Origin: an uncultured Eubacteriales bacterium
Lineage (GTDB): Bacteria > Bacillota > Clostridia > Lachnospirales > Lachnospiraceae
Assembly (NCBI GenBank): GCA_900315665.1
Contig: OMZX01000002.1
Span: forward strand, 120,959-184,958
Reading direction: 5' to 3'
Length of the DNA: 64,000 nt
Shown here: in pieces, positions 34,832 to 42,843 of the stretch
Numbering within the stretch: the stretch's first letter is position 1
Layout of the letters: every line of letters begins with the position of its first letter
The notes under the pieces: generated by a model
Told to the model about the DNA's origin: nothing
Seen by the model: the letters and a program-made list of their open reading frames with translations, nothing else
Databases searched by the model: none
Translations under genes and position numbers: made by a program

Positions 34832-35239
34832 GGCCGTCGTTCAAAGTTGTAAAAAGCAGGGACTGCCGTGTGACACTGGACTACATGTCCGAACCGCTGA
34901 GGGGCGCTCTCAGAAACCATTCTGACGCAAGTCTCAGCTAGACAGCCATTTCGAACAGGGTAGAAAATCCGGGTTACAACCCCGGATTTTCTAGGCCCAT
35001 TGAAGGAAAAATCCCTTCAAGGTTATCCCGGAGTACCGCGCTTGCGCGGGGAGGCTTGCGTTCAAAGACATCGCTTGCGATGTCTTCTGATTTTTCCTGA
35101 ATTGGGCCGGCCCAGTTCGAAATGACTGGATAGCGCTAAGACTTGGCGTCCCTGGCTTCTGAGAGCGCCCCTCAGCGGTTCGGACATGTAGTCCAGCGTC
35201 ACACGGCAATCCCTGCATCAAAATCTACAAGCGACGGCC
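34832..35239 (-). repeat. Large palindromic element, copy 2 (conserved multi-helix core)
   Basis: A 408-base block filling the 506-base gap between ptsI and parE. The base pair arm is GGCCGTCG/CGACGGCC. Next comes a 60-bp inverted repeat (34856-34915 with 35157-35216) with two mismatches, both G-U pairs if the minus strand is RNA. The inner core, read on the minus strand, repeats that of the 8461-8712 element: AGTCTTAGCGCTATCCAG (18/18, 35127-35144), GAACTGGG.CGGCCCAATTC (19/20, 35099-35118), AATGGGCCTA.AAAATC (16/17, 34985-35001) and CTAGCTGAGACTT (13/13, 34929-34941). Extra hairpins AAGACATCG/CGATGTCTT and CCGCGC/GCGCGG enlarge one branch. It starts 17 bases after the ptsI stop. Confidence 0.92.
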
Positions 35240-35255
35240 ATGTAAAATTTTATTC

Positions 35256-36908
35256 TTAAGCGGTTGTCACGGTTTCCTTCGGTGGCTTTCGGAGATCCGT
35301 GTCACGGATGAGTTTCCGTAAAGGCAGAACCGATACTGGGTTCACACTCAACTCATCGATGCCCATCCGGAGGAAGGTTTCCGTCAAGCTCCGGTCCGCA
35401 CCGAGCTCACCGCAGATGCCAACCCAGATACCATGACGATGACCTGCCTCAATCGTCATCTGAATCTCACGAAGAACAGCAGGATGATGCGTGTCGAGGA
35501 AAGAATCAAGCGATGCGTTCTGACGATCGATTGCCAATGTGTATTGTGTCAAGTCATTGGTACCGATGGAGAAGAAATCGCAATCCTCGGCAAGTGAATC
35601 GGCTACCAGTACCGCTGCCGGTGTCTCGATCATGATGCCGACCTGATATTTACCAATCTGCACGCCCTTATCTTCGAGCTCCTTCGTACACTCGGCGAGA
35701 AGCTCCTTACATTCATGAAGCTCTCTGGCCGAGATGATCATCGGGAACATGATGCCCAAATTTCCATAAGCGGATGCCCGGAGCAGTGCCCGGAGCTGGG
35801 TCTTAAAGAAATCCCGGTGTGTAAGGCACAAACGAATCGCACGGAGACCCATCGCCGGATTATCTTCCTTCGGCATATTCATATAGTCAACCTGCTTGTC
35901 AGCACCGATATCACAGGTACGGATCACGACGAGTTTCGGCGCGAGGGTCTCGACCGCCAGGCGGTAAGCATTGAACTGTTCCTCCTCGGTCGGATAATCA
36001 CGACTGTTGAGATAAACGAACTCAGAACGGAACAGTCCGACACCGCCGGCATCGTTCTGCTGTACAAGTCCGATATCCTGTGGTCCGCCAATATTCGCGT
36101 AAACCTGGATTGTCTTTCCGTCAATTGTCGTATTCGGCTGACCCTTCAAGCCCTTGAGCAGTGCTTTCTGCTTGATGTCCTCCTCCTGCTTTTTCTTTAA
36201 GGATTCCTGAAGATCCGGCGTCGGATCTACATAGACACAACCATTGTAGCCATCGATGATGGCATCCTGTCCGTCCCACTTCGAAGCAACATCTGCACAC
36301 TTCACAAGCGCCGGGATGCCCATCGAGCGGGCAAGGATTGCGGTATGGGAGTTAAGCGAACCTTCACGCGTTATGATACCGAGAAGCAGCGACTTATCAA
36401 GACGTACCGTTTCGGACGGCGTCAGATCGTTTGCCACCAGGATACAAGGCTCCGTACCTTGCATCGACTCCGGATCGATGCCAAACAGGACATTGAGCAC
36501 AGCCTGCTGGATATCATAGATATCTGCAGAGCGTTCCTTCATGTACGGATCGTCCATCTCCGCGAAGACTCGCGCCTGGTTGTTAAATGCGATCTTCACG
36601 GCATATTCTGCATTGTGCTTCTGTGTCTGAATGATTTCCTTCGTCGCATCAACGAGGTCATCATCATCGAGCATCATAGCATGCACAGAGAAAACCTCTG
36701 CGCTATCCTCGCCAGCATCGATGACAGCCTTTTCATAAAGCGCATTTTGCTGATCGATAGCCTTCTCCCGAGCATTCTCAAAGCGCTGGAGCTCCTTATC
36801 GACGTCCTCCGTCAGGGCTTCACTGATTTCAACCTTTGGCGGTGTATAGACCTTGATTTTTCCGATGGCGATACCATTCAGAACACTTTTTCCTGTTGCA
36901 ACCTGCAT
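35256..36908 (-). CDS. ptsI: PTS enzyme I (phosphoenolpyruvate-protein phosphotransferase)
   Basis: 550 aa. It transfers phosphate from PEP to HPr. The N-terminal domain carries the phosphorylatable His in REGSLNSHTAILARSMGIPA, near residue 190. The PEP-binding barrel has GVGLFRSEFVYLNSRDYPTEEEQ, RTCDIGADKQ, FFSIGTNDLTQYTLAIDRQN and GICGELGAD. The His motif reads SLNSH instead of the usual GGRTSH, a mild divergence. Its start is two bases past the ptsH stop, with GGAG in the end of ptsH, so the two are coupled. Confidence 0.96.
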   Translation of the reverse strand: MQVATGKSVLNGIAIGKIKVYTPPKVEISEALTEDVDKELQRFENAREKAIDQQNALYEKAVIDAGEDSAEVFSVHAMMLDDDDLVDATKEIIQTQKHNAEYAVKIAFNNQARVFAEMDDPYMKERSADIYDIQQAVLNVLFGIDPESMQGTEPCILVANDLTPSETVRLDKSLLLGIITREGSLNSHTAILARSMGIPALVKCADVASKWDGQDAIIDGYNGCVYVDPTPDLQESLKKKQEEDIKQKALLKGLKGQPNTTIDGKTIQVYANIGGPQDIGLVQQNDAGGVGLFRSEFVYLNSRDYPTEEEQFNAYRLAVETLAPKLVVIRTCDIGADKQVDYMNMPKEDNPAMGLRAIRLCLTHRDFFKTQLRALLRASAYGNLGIMFPMIISARELHECKELLAECTKELEDKGVQIGKYQVGIMIETPAAVLVADSLAEDCDFFSIGTNDLTQYTLAIDRQNASLDSFLDTHHPAVLREIQMTIEAGHRHGIWVGICGELGADRSLTETFLRMGIDELSVNPVSVLPLRKLIRDTDLRKPPKETVTTA

Positions 36909-36909
36909 A

Positions 36910-37167
36910 TCAGAAGTTCTCCTTCAGTGCATCTAGAAGCGTCTTAGCGCAAGCCTCTTCGTCATCACCTTCAACCTGAATCTTGATGGTATCTCCCTGC
37001 TTGATGCCCATACCCATGAGCGCAAGAAGCTTCTTCATATCACAGTTCTTATCATCCTTAAAAACAGTAACCTTGCTTCCGAAGGTCTTCAAGGTCTTCA
37101 CGAGAACGCCTGCCGGACGTGCATGAATACCATTCGGATCTGTGATTTTATACTCGATTTCTTTCAT
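36910..37167 (-). CDS. ptsH: HPr phosphocarrier protein lacking Ser46
   Basis: 85 aa. Catalytic His15 is in GIHARPAG. In Firmicutes HPr, Ser46 (in LKSIMG) is the target of HPr kinase and the CcpA corepressor switch; here residues 45-55 read KKLLALMGMGI, aligned without gaps, so position 46 is Lys. It can still carry phosphate from enzyme I, but should not be phosphorylated at 46. A second, canonical HPr may exist elsewhere. GAAGGAG precedes the ATG. The paired palindromes at 37247-37291 lie ~80-125 bases upstream. Confidence 0.93.
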   Translation of the reverse strand: MKEIEYKITDPNGIHARPAGVLVKTLKTFGSKVTVFKDDKNCDMKKLLALMGMGIKQGDTIKIQVEGDDEEACAKTLLDALKENF

Positions 37168-37246
37168 TTTGTACTCCTTCTGCCGGAACCCCGGCGATAT
37201 AAAATTATTTGTTCCGGATTCTCTCCGGGATAAACCTTGTTTAGGG

Positions 37247-37291
37247 TGCCAATGCCTCCATTAGCGTTTGCATCTGTAGGCATTGGCATCG
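37247..37291. promoter_or_regulatory. Palindromic operator-like site upstream of ptsH
   Basis: Inverted repeat TGCCAATGCCT / AGGCATTGGCA (37247-37257, 37278-37288), 20-base loop, no T-run after it on either strand, so not a clear terminator. The right half extends to CGATGCCAATGCCTACA on the minus strand (37275-37291), 16/17 identical to CGATTCCAATGCCTACA at 39408-39424 upstream of the PTS permease gene. Confidence 0.45.
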
Positions 37292-37338
37292 GTATGTTGA
37301 TCTGTCCTTCGAAGTACTTGTTACTTTGAAAAACCGTT

Positions 37339-39324
37339 TTATGCCTTTACTGAAACATCTTCAAAATCATCGCTGTTTGTGAGCAGTACGACGACAACAT
37401 CCGGATGACCGGCTGCCTTGATTTTTTCCTTCGAGAAATGAAGAATCGGTTGGCCCTTCGTCACATGATCGCCTTCCTTTACAAGCGGCTCGAAGCCTTC
37501 ACCATTCATCGCGACAGTATCGACACCGACATGGATAAGGATTTCCATGTCATTCGGTCCTGTCACACCGATCGCATGCTTCGATTCGGCGACAGAGGAA
37601 ATCTCGCCATCGCATGGTGCGAATACCGTTTCATCCTCCGGCTCGATGCCAAGCCCCGCGCCAAGTACGCCGGCGGCGAAGGTTTCATCCGGGATGTCCT
37701 CCTGCTTTACGAAGGATCCCTTTACCGGCTGCAGTACCTCACCAGCCTTACATGTGATAACCGGAATCTGATCAAAGGCCTCCTTCGCAGGGGTATCAGC
37801 CTTTTCTTCTTTAATTTCCTTCTCAACCTTCTTCTGATCCGGTTCATCCTCGTGCCAGAACATCCAGGTGCCTGCAAAGGCTACACCACCGGAGATCAGG
37901 AGAAGAATCGTATAAACAAGCGGATTGTTGATTGTAAGATATCCAGGAATACCCGTTACACCATAAGCCGTCGCACCGATGCCGGAAATTGCACCGAAGA
38001 TGGAACCGATAGCGCCGCCGACCATACCAGCTACGAACGGCTTAAAGAAACGCATGTTCACACCGAAGATTGCCGGCTCTGTGATACCGAGGGATGCAGA
38101 TAGTGCGGATGGAACCGCTACAACCTTCGTCTTATCCTTCTTCGTCTTGAGACCAACTGCAAGGCAGGCGCCAAACTGAGCGAAGTTTGCAGCACTCGCG
38201 ATCGGCATCCAGGTGTTCAAGCCAACAGAAGAAAGCATGCCGGCTTCGATGACATTGTACATATGATGAAGACCCATCACGACGGTTACCGGATAGATGG
38301 CGCCCATGATCATCGCACCGATCGGATTATGCACGAGAATCTCCGCGCCATGAAGAACGAGGGTCTCGAGATTCGAGAAGATCGGTCCGATGATCGTGAA
38401 GGTAACAAGCGCAGTGGAAAGAACAGTGCAGAGCGGCGTGATAAAGAGGTCGAGCATCTCCGGCACATGTTCATGCAGCCATTTTTCAATCTTGCACATG
38501 AAGAAGACCGCCAGCATAACCGGGATAACATGGCCCTGATAGCCAGAACGTGTGATCGGCAGGATAGGTCCGAACAGGTGCCATTTCGGGATGGCGATAC
38601 CATTCGCTGCAGCAAGAGCCTTCTGGGCATCTGCCGAAAGTGCAGAAAATGCAGCCCAGTCATAGGCATATGGACTCTGGCCTTCCATCGTAAGACCGAA
38701 GAACTTCGCGATCTGCTCATAGGAACCGACATTCCATCCATTCAGGAGACTGCCATGCACCATCATGAGGCCGATGACCGCACCGAGGAAAATATTGCCA
38801 CCGAACACACGGGCTGCAGACACAGCGACGATAACCGGCAGGAACGCAAAGGCTGTATTCGATGCCATATCAAGGAACGCATACCAGTCTGAGCCGGCAA
38901 AGCCAGGAATCGCTTTACCTAAGGCTTCGACGAGACCCATCATGAGACCGGAAGCGACGATAGCCGGAAGAATCGGCACGAAAACATCGCCAATCGGCTT
39001 CAGAAGTCTCTTCCAAAGCGGCTGTTTCGCGGCAGCAGCTGCCTTGACATCATCCTTTGTTGCTGCTGTCATACCGGTAATGTCAAGAAATTCGTCATAT
39101 ACCTTGTTGACGGTGCCAGTGCCGATGATCAGCTGCAGCTGGCCATTCGACTCGAACATACCCTTTACGCCTTCGACATTATCGAGGTATTCCTTGTCAA
39201 CCTTCGAGTTGTCCTTGATCACGAGTCGTAATCTTGTTGCACAATGCGCCGCCTGGGCCACATTATCACGTCCTCCGATGTGGTCCACAATCTCCTGCGC
39301 GCATTTCCTGTAATCCAGTGCCAT
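37339..39324 (-). CDS. PTS sugar permease EIIBCA, sucrose/beta-glucoside-type
   Basis: 661 aa from the ATG at 39324 (AAGGGG upstream). The order is EIIB with phosphocysteine in AAHCATRLR (Cys28), a ~10-helix EIIC membrane domain (residues ~100-470), a charged linker, and a crr-like EIIA with its active His in ILIHVGVDTVAMNG near 598. EIIB features such as VKGMFESNGQLQLIIGTGTVNKVY favour the sucrose/trehalose/beta-glucoside branch. The neighbouring amylosucrase-like enzyme and fructokinase-type ROK gene suggest sucrose, but the substrate is inferred only. Confidence 0.9.
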   Translation of the reverse strand: MALDYRKCAQEIVDHIGGRDNVAQAAHCATRLRLVIKDNSKVDKEYLDNVEGVKGMFESNGQLQLIIGTGTVNKVYDEFLDITGMTAATKDDVKAAAAAKQPLWKRLLKPIGDVFVPILPAIVASGLMMGLVEALGKAIPGFAGSDWYAFLDMASNTAFAFLPVIVAVSAARVFGGNIFLGAVIGLMMVHGSLLNGWNVGSYEQIAKFFGLTMEGQSPYAYDWAAFSALSADAQKALAAANGIAIPKWHLFGPILPITRSGYQGHVIPVMLAVFFMCKIEKWLHEHVPEMLDLFITPLCTVLSTALVTFTIIGPIFSNLETLVLHGAEILVHNPIGAMIMGAIYPVTVVMGLHHMYNVIEAGMLSSVGLNTWMPIASAANFAQFGACLAVGLKTKKDKTKVVAVPSALSASLGITEPAIFGVNMRFFKPFVAGMVGGAIGSIFGAISGIGATAYGVTGIPGYLTINNPLVYTILLLISGGVAFAGTWMFWHEDEPDQKKVEKEIKEEKADTPAKEAFDQIPVITCKAGEVLQPVKGSFVKQEDIPDETFAAGVLGAGLGIEPEDETVFAPCDGEISSVAESKHAIGVTGPNDMEILIHVGVDTVAMNGEGFEPLVKEGDHVTKGQPILHFSKEKIKAAGHPDVVVVLLTNSDDFEDVSVKA

Positions 39325-39407
39325 ATTGCGCCCCTTCCTGCTGTCTCCTTTCTCCCGAGAACAGCTCACAAATGTTTATTTATTTTGACAGCAACCGCTG
39401 TAAAATA

Positions 39408-39424
39408 CGATTCCAATGCCTACA
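39408..39424. promoter_or_regulatory. Operator-like copy upstream of the PTS permease gene
   Basis: CGATTCCAATGCCTACA lies between the HAD stop and the permease start (~84 bases upstream of it), in opposite orientation to the 37275-37291 copy near ptsH. Shared only near PTS genes in this window. Confidence 0.35.
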
Positions 39425-40321
39425 TCAGGCAAACAAACCAAGCTGGTCAAAAGCCTTATAGAGTCCGTCATCCGTAACAGCCGGGCAGATGAGCTTACAT
39501 TTTTCCTTGAGTGCCGGAGAACCGTTTTCCATACATACAGAGGTGCCGACGGCAAGAATCATCTCTAGATCGTTCATACTGTCGCCAAAGCCGTAGGTAT
39601 CGGACATCGGAACATGATAATATTCCGCCGCACGGACGCAGCCCTTGCCCTTATCAAATGCTCTGTTTACGAGCTCACCATTTACGCAGCCATGTGCCGG
39701 TACATCCTGAAGAACAAACTGGAAATCCTTTTCAAGAAGCGCCCTGCATTCATCGAACTGGCTGAGGTCTCTCGCCATCATCACAACCTTGTAAATCGGC
39801 TGACCATCATACTGACTCATCGGCTTGATGCCGAGATTTCCGGCCAGTGCCTTCCGCCAGCGTTCAATCTCCGAGTTACCGCCCTCCGTACCATCGAGAA
39901 AATCCTTCAGGTTTTCATCTCCGAAGGAGCCGGTCTTTCCCTCTATCGTACAGAATACACCATTGTTATGGAGTGTTGTCACAGCGATTTCCTGCTGTTC
40001 TCTGGAGATTGGATGGTCATAAAGCACCCGATAATAGCCTTCAACATCCGACAGTGTCTCCACATAGGTACCAGCAGCTTCTCTATCCTTCTCTTCCTCC
40101 GGAATCCTTACGGCAACATAGCCGCCGGAGCTTCCGATGATGCCATCGAAGCCGTATTTTAAAAGCGGCTTCAGCATATCGACATTTCTACCGGTACAAA
40201 GCAGAACACGATTGCCCGCCTGCTGTGCCTTCCGTATCGCCAGAAGGGCACTGTCAGGCGGCACATTTGTGCCGGCCGGTGTCAATGTTCCATCGATATC
40301 TACAAAAATCAGCTTGTTCAT
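39425..40321 (-). CDS. HAD-superfamily (Cof-type) sugar phosphatase-like protein
   Basis: 298 aa. It carries all four HAD motifs: FVDIDGTLTP (nucleophile Asp at 8 and Asp at 10), LLCTGRN, a Lys in the DKGKGCVRA segment, and YGFGDSMNDLEMI. The insertion between motifs II and III is the type IIB cap seen in Cof/YkrA phosphatases, which usually dephosphorylate sugar phosphates or pyridoxal phosphate. It lies between the PTS permease and the amylosucrase-like gene, with GGAAGAGAG before the ATG. Its substrate might be the sugar phosphate imported by the PTS; that is an inference from position. Confidence 0.85.
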   Translation of the reverse strand: MNKLIFVDIDGTLTPAGTNVPPDSALLAIRKAQQAGNRVLLCTGRNVDMLKPLLKYGFDGIIGSSGGYVAVRIPEEEKDREAAGTYVETLSDVEGYYRVLYDHPISREQQEIAVTTLHNNGVFCTIEGKTGSFGDENLKDFLDGTEGGNSEIERWRKALAGNLGIKPMSQYDGQPIYKVVMMARDLSQFDECRALLEKDFQFVLQDVPAHGCVNGELVNRAFDKGKGCVRAAEYYHVPMSDTYGFGDSMNDLEMILAVGTSVCMENGSPALKEKCKLICPAVTDDGLYKAFDQLGLFA

Positions 40322-40413
40322 GGATACTCTCTTCCTTAATGGATTTATGATGACGACTCCATCCCTTCGCCTGATAAAGCAAGTAAAGGGAAATCGCTAA
40401 CAATTCATTTTCT

Positions 40414-42564
40414 TTACAACAGCTTCACCATGAGCCAGGCAAAATCATAGCCCGGTACACCGACGGCTTTTGCTTCTCTGGGATCTCCCGTCAGCATATC
40501 ATGATAATCGCCGTCTTCATTGATCCATGCCGTCTCATCAAACGGAGAGAAGTTGAAAAGACCGATCATCTTTTCACCCATATAGTAGCGGCCGATGCCG
40601 AGGATGTGATCATTGTACGTCTCTACAACCCAGCAGTCCGCCTTTGAATCAAATACAGCCGTATTCTGTCGGATCTTGAGGAGTCTCTGGATGCCATGGA
40701 AGATCTGTCCTTCACGGGTGTTTGGATTATTTCTTTTCTTTGCAGCATCCCAGTTGAAATCACCACGGTGAATATATCTTGAATCATCCCATTTTAAAGC
40801 GTTCTCGTGATAGGTGTAGTCATTGAGCTGACCGATCTCATCGCCGGAATAGATGATCGGAATGCCGCTCTGCGTAAGAAGAAAAGCATGAAGCATCAGA
40901 TCAAGCTTGATGCCACGCTGAAGCTTCGCAGGGTTTTTCTCATACTCCGCGGCCTCGATGCCACAGAGTGAAGCGGTTGTGCCGCAAAGTCTTGCATCAT
41001 GGAGCTTCGGGTCATTGTTATACAGCTCGCCCCGTGCATCTGAGCCCGGATAGTAGCCCTGGAAGTAGTCATTGAGAAACTTTTTGTGGTCAATCTCGTC
41101 CACACCAAACTGCTTTAAGAAGGGATAGTCCAGACCCCAGCCGATGTCATCATGGCAGCGAAGATAATTTAAGAATATATATTCCTTCGGCAGTGCAAAT
41201 ACCTGGGCAAGCTGATGCTTCATGAGCCGGACATCCTTCGTCGCCACCGTATGCCACGTGGAGGCCATCGTCGTGACATTGTAAAGCATGTGACATTCCG
41301 GTTTCTCAACCGTACCGAAATATGGCACAACCTTCGACGGCTCCATGACGATCTCGCCGAGAAGCAATGTGCCCGGGCAGACGATCTCGGATGCCATCCG
41401 CATGATACGGACAAGGGTATGCACCTCGGGAAGGTTCCGGCAGGAGGTGCCGAGTGTTTTCCAGATATATGGCGTAGCATCCAGACGGATGATATCGATA
41501 CCGTGATTGCAGAGATTCAGCATATTCGCGGTCATATCATTGAACACAGTCGGATTACGGTAATTGAGATCCCACTGATACGGATAGAAGGTCGTCATCA
41601 CGACCTTTCCGGCTTCCTCACACCATGTGAAGTTACCGGGTGCTGTCTGCGGGAAAACCTGCGGTACAGTCTTTTCGAATTCATTCGGGATATTCCAGTT
41701 GTCGAAGAAGAAATATCGGTCCTGATATTCCTTTTCACCAGCCTTTGCGCGCTTCGCCCATTCATGATCCTCTGAGGTATGATTCATGACGAAATCCATG
41801 CAGACACTGATACCATTTTCATGGCACTTGCCGGTCAGATCTGAAAGATCTTCCATCGTACCGAGCTTCGGATCGACCTTTCGGAAATCAGAAACGGCAT
41901 AGCCACCGTCTGATCTTCCTTCAGGACTCTCTAGAAGCGGCATCAGATGGATGTAGTTGGCGCCGGATTCTTTCACATAATCAATATGCTTCTCTACACC
42001 CTTCAGTGTATTTCCAAAGCAGTTGACATACATCTGCATCCCGAGCATCTCATTGCCGCGGTACCAGTCTGGTACGAGCTCTCTGGCTTCATCCCACTCC
42101 TTAAGAACCGCACTACGCTCGTTATAATATTCACGCAGCATAGAAACAAAATAGTCAAAGGCATGCTGATCGCCGTACAGCTCCATATAGAGCCACTTCA
42201 TCTCATCATAATGCTTACGGAGCCGCTCTTCAAAGATTTCCTCTACACTGAGTCCACGTGCTTCAACCTCTACGACATCCGTCTCAGAAGCCTTTTCCGC
42301 TGACGTCTTTCTGTCAACCGCAGTTTTCTTTTCAACCGCTGATTTCTTCTCAGCTACTGGTTTCTTTTCAATCTCCAGTTTCTTCTCGACTACCGGCTTT
42401 TTCTCGACTACCGGCTTTTTCTCGACTACCGGCTTTTTCTCGACTACCGGCTTTTTCTCGACTACCGGCTTTTTCTCGACTACCGGCTTTTTCTCTGCTG
42501 AAGCCTTTGCCTTCAGGACATCCTTTTCTGGAACCGCTTCCGTGACCTTACGACCTCTCTTCAT
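40414..42564 (-). CDS. Amylosucrase-like alpha-glucan enzyme (GH13 subfamily 4 type)
   Basis: 716 aa from the ATG at 42564 (GGGGAG upstream; the frame stays open further 5' but without a site). Residues ~10-75 are a Lys/Glu/Pro/Val repeat tail. The rest follows the amylosucrase layout: an N-terminal helical domain, YVNCFGNTLKGVEKH, HLMPLLESPEGRSDGGYAVSDF, FVMNHTSEDHEWA, nucleophile in DIIRLDATPYIWKTLGTSCRNLPE, acid/base in LLLGEIVMEP, and RCHDDIGWG. Amylosucrases split sucrose to fructose while building alpha-1,4-glucan. No signal peptide, so a cytoplasmic enzyme. Sucrose hydrolase or a related transglycosylase remains possible. Confidence 0.85.
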   Translation of the reverse strand: MKRGRKVTEAVPEKDVLKAKASAEKKPVVEKKPVVEKKPVVEKKPVVEKKPVVEKKPVVEKKLEIEKKPVAEKKSAVEKKTAVDRKTSAEKASETDVVEVEARGLSVEEIFEERLRKHYDEMKWLYMELYGDQHAFDYFVSMLREYYNERSAVLKEWDEARELVPDWYRGNEMLGMQMYVNCFGNTLKGVEKHIDYVKESGANYIHLMPLLESPEGRSDGGYAVSDFRKVDPKLGTMEDLSDLTGKCHENGISVCMDFVMNHTSEDHEWAKRAKAGEKEYQDRYFFFDNWNIPNEFEKTVPQVFPQTAPGNFTWCEEAGKVVMTTFYPYQWDLNYRNPTVFNDMTANMLNLCNHGIDIIRLDATPYIWKTLGTSCRNLPEVHTLVRIMRMASEIVCPGTLLLGEIVMEPSKVVPYFGTVEKPECHMLYNVTTMASTWHTVATKDVRLMKHQLAQVFALPKEYIFLNYLRCHDDIGWGLDYPFLKQFGVDEIDHKKFLNDYFQGYYPGSDARGELYNNDPKLHDARLCGTTASLCGIEAAEYEKNPAKLQRGIKLDLMLHAFLLTQSGIPIIYSGDEIGQLNDYTYHENALKWDDSRYIHRGDFNWDAAKKRNNPNTREGQIFHGIQRLLKIRQNTAVFDSKADCWVVETYNDHILGIGRYYMGEKMIGLFNFSPFDETAWINEDGDYHDMLTGDPREAKAVGVPGYDFAWLMVKLL
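42385..42492 (-). repeat. Six identical 18-bp tandem repeats within the amylosucrase-like gene
   Basis: CTCGACTACCGGCTTTTT (plus strand) occurs six times without any difference, encoding six consecutive Lys-Lys-Pro-Val-Val-Glu units. Degenerate units flank it (KKPVAE, KKSAVE, KKTAVD). Perfect identity, including third codon positions, suggests recent expansion by replication slippage. Confidence 0.97.
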
Positions 42565-42733
42565 GCGTGAAATATCTCCCCAATCTGTAAAAATGACAAA
42601 AGACAGGCAAAAAACGACCGTAATCTCTGTTAAACATATACAATAATTATATATTGTCGGAGGCAATATAACAAGAACAAATTGTCTTTATGCCAAGTGA
42701 AATCGGAAATAATTTTCGTTTAAATTAATAACA

Positions 42734-42811
42734 ACACTGGCGACAAACATTAAGCCCGCACAGCAACATTTAAAAATGTAGCCGTGCAGGCCTGTTCTTA
42801 GTCACCAGTGT
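42734..42811 (-). terminator. Long two-part hairpin after the ROK kinase gene
   Basis: Outer stem ACACTGGCGAC/GTCACCAGTGT encloses an inner stem GCCCGCAC/GTGCAGGC extended by AGCAACATT/AATGTAGCC. Three C-A mismatches on the plus strand become G-U pairs in a minus-strand RNA, so it is probably transcribed with the kinase gene. The following GTTGTTATTAATTT is T-rich. It may be a terminator or a structured leader of the gene at 42564. Confidence 0.65.
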
Positions 42812-42843
42812 CTATAGCGTCATAGTATTCAGGCGATATAAAA

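Noticed and set aside
42385-42492. Possible CRISPR-like array
   Set aside because: The units are directly tandem without spacers and lie in a coding sequence; this is a peptide repeat.
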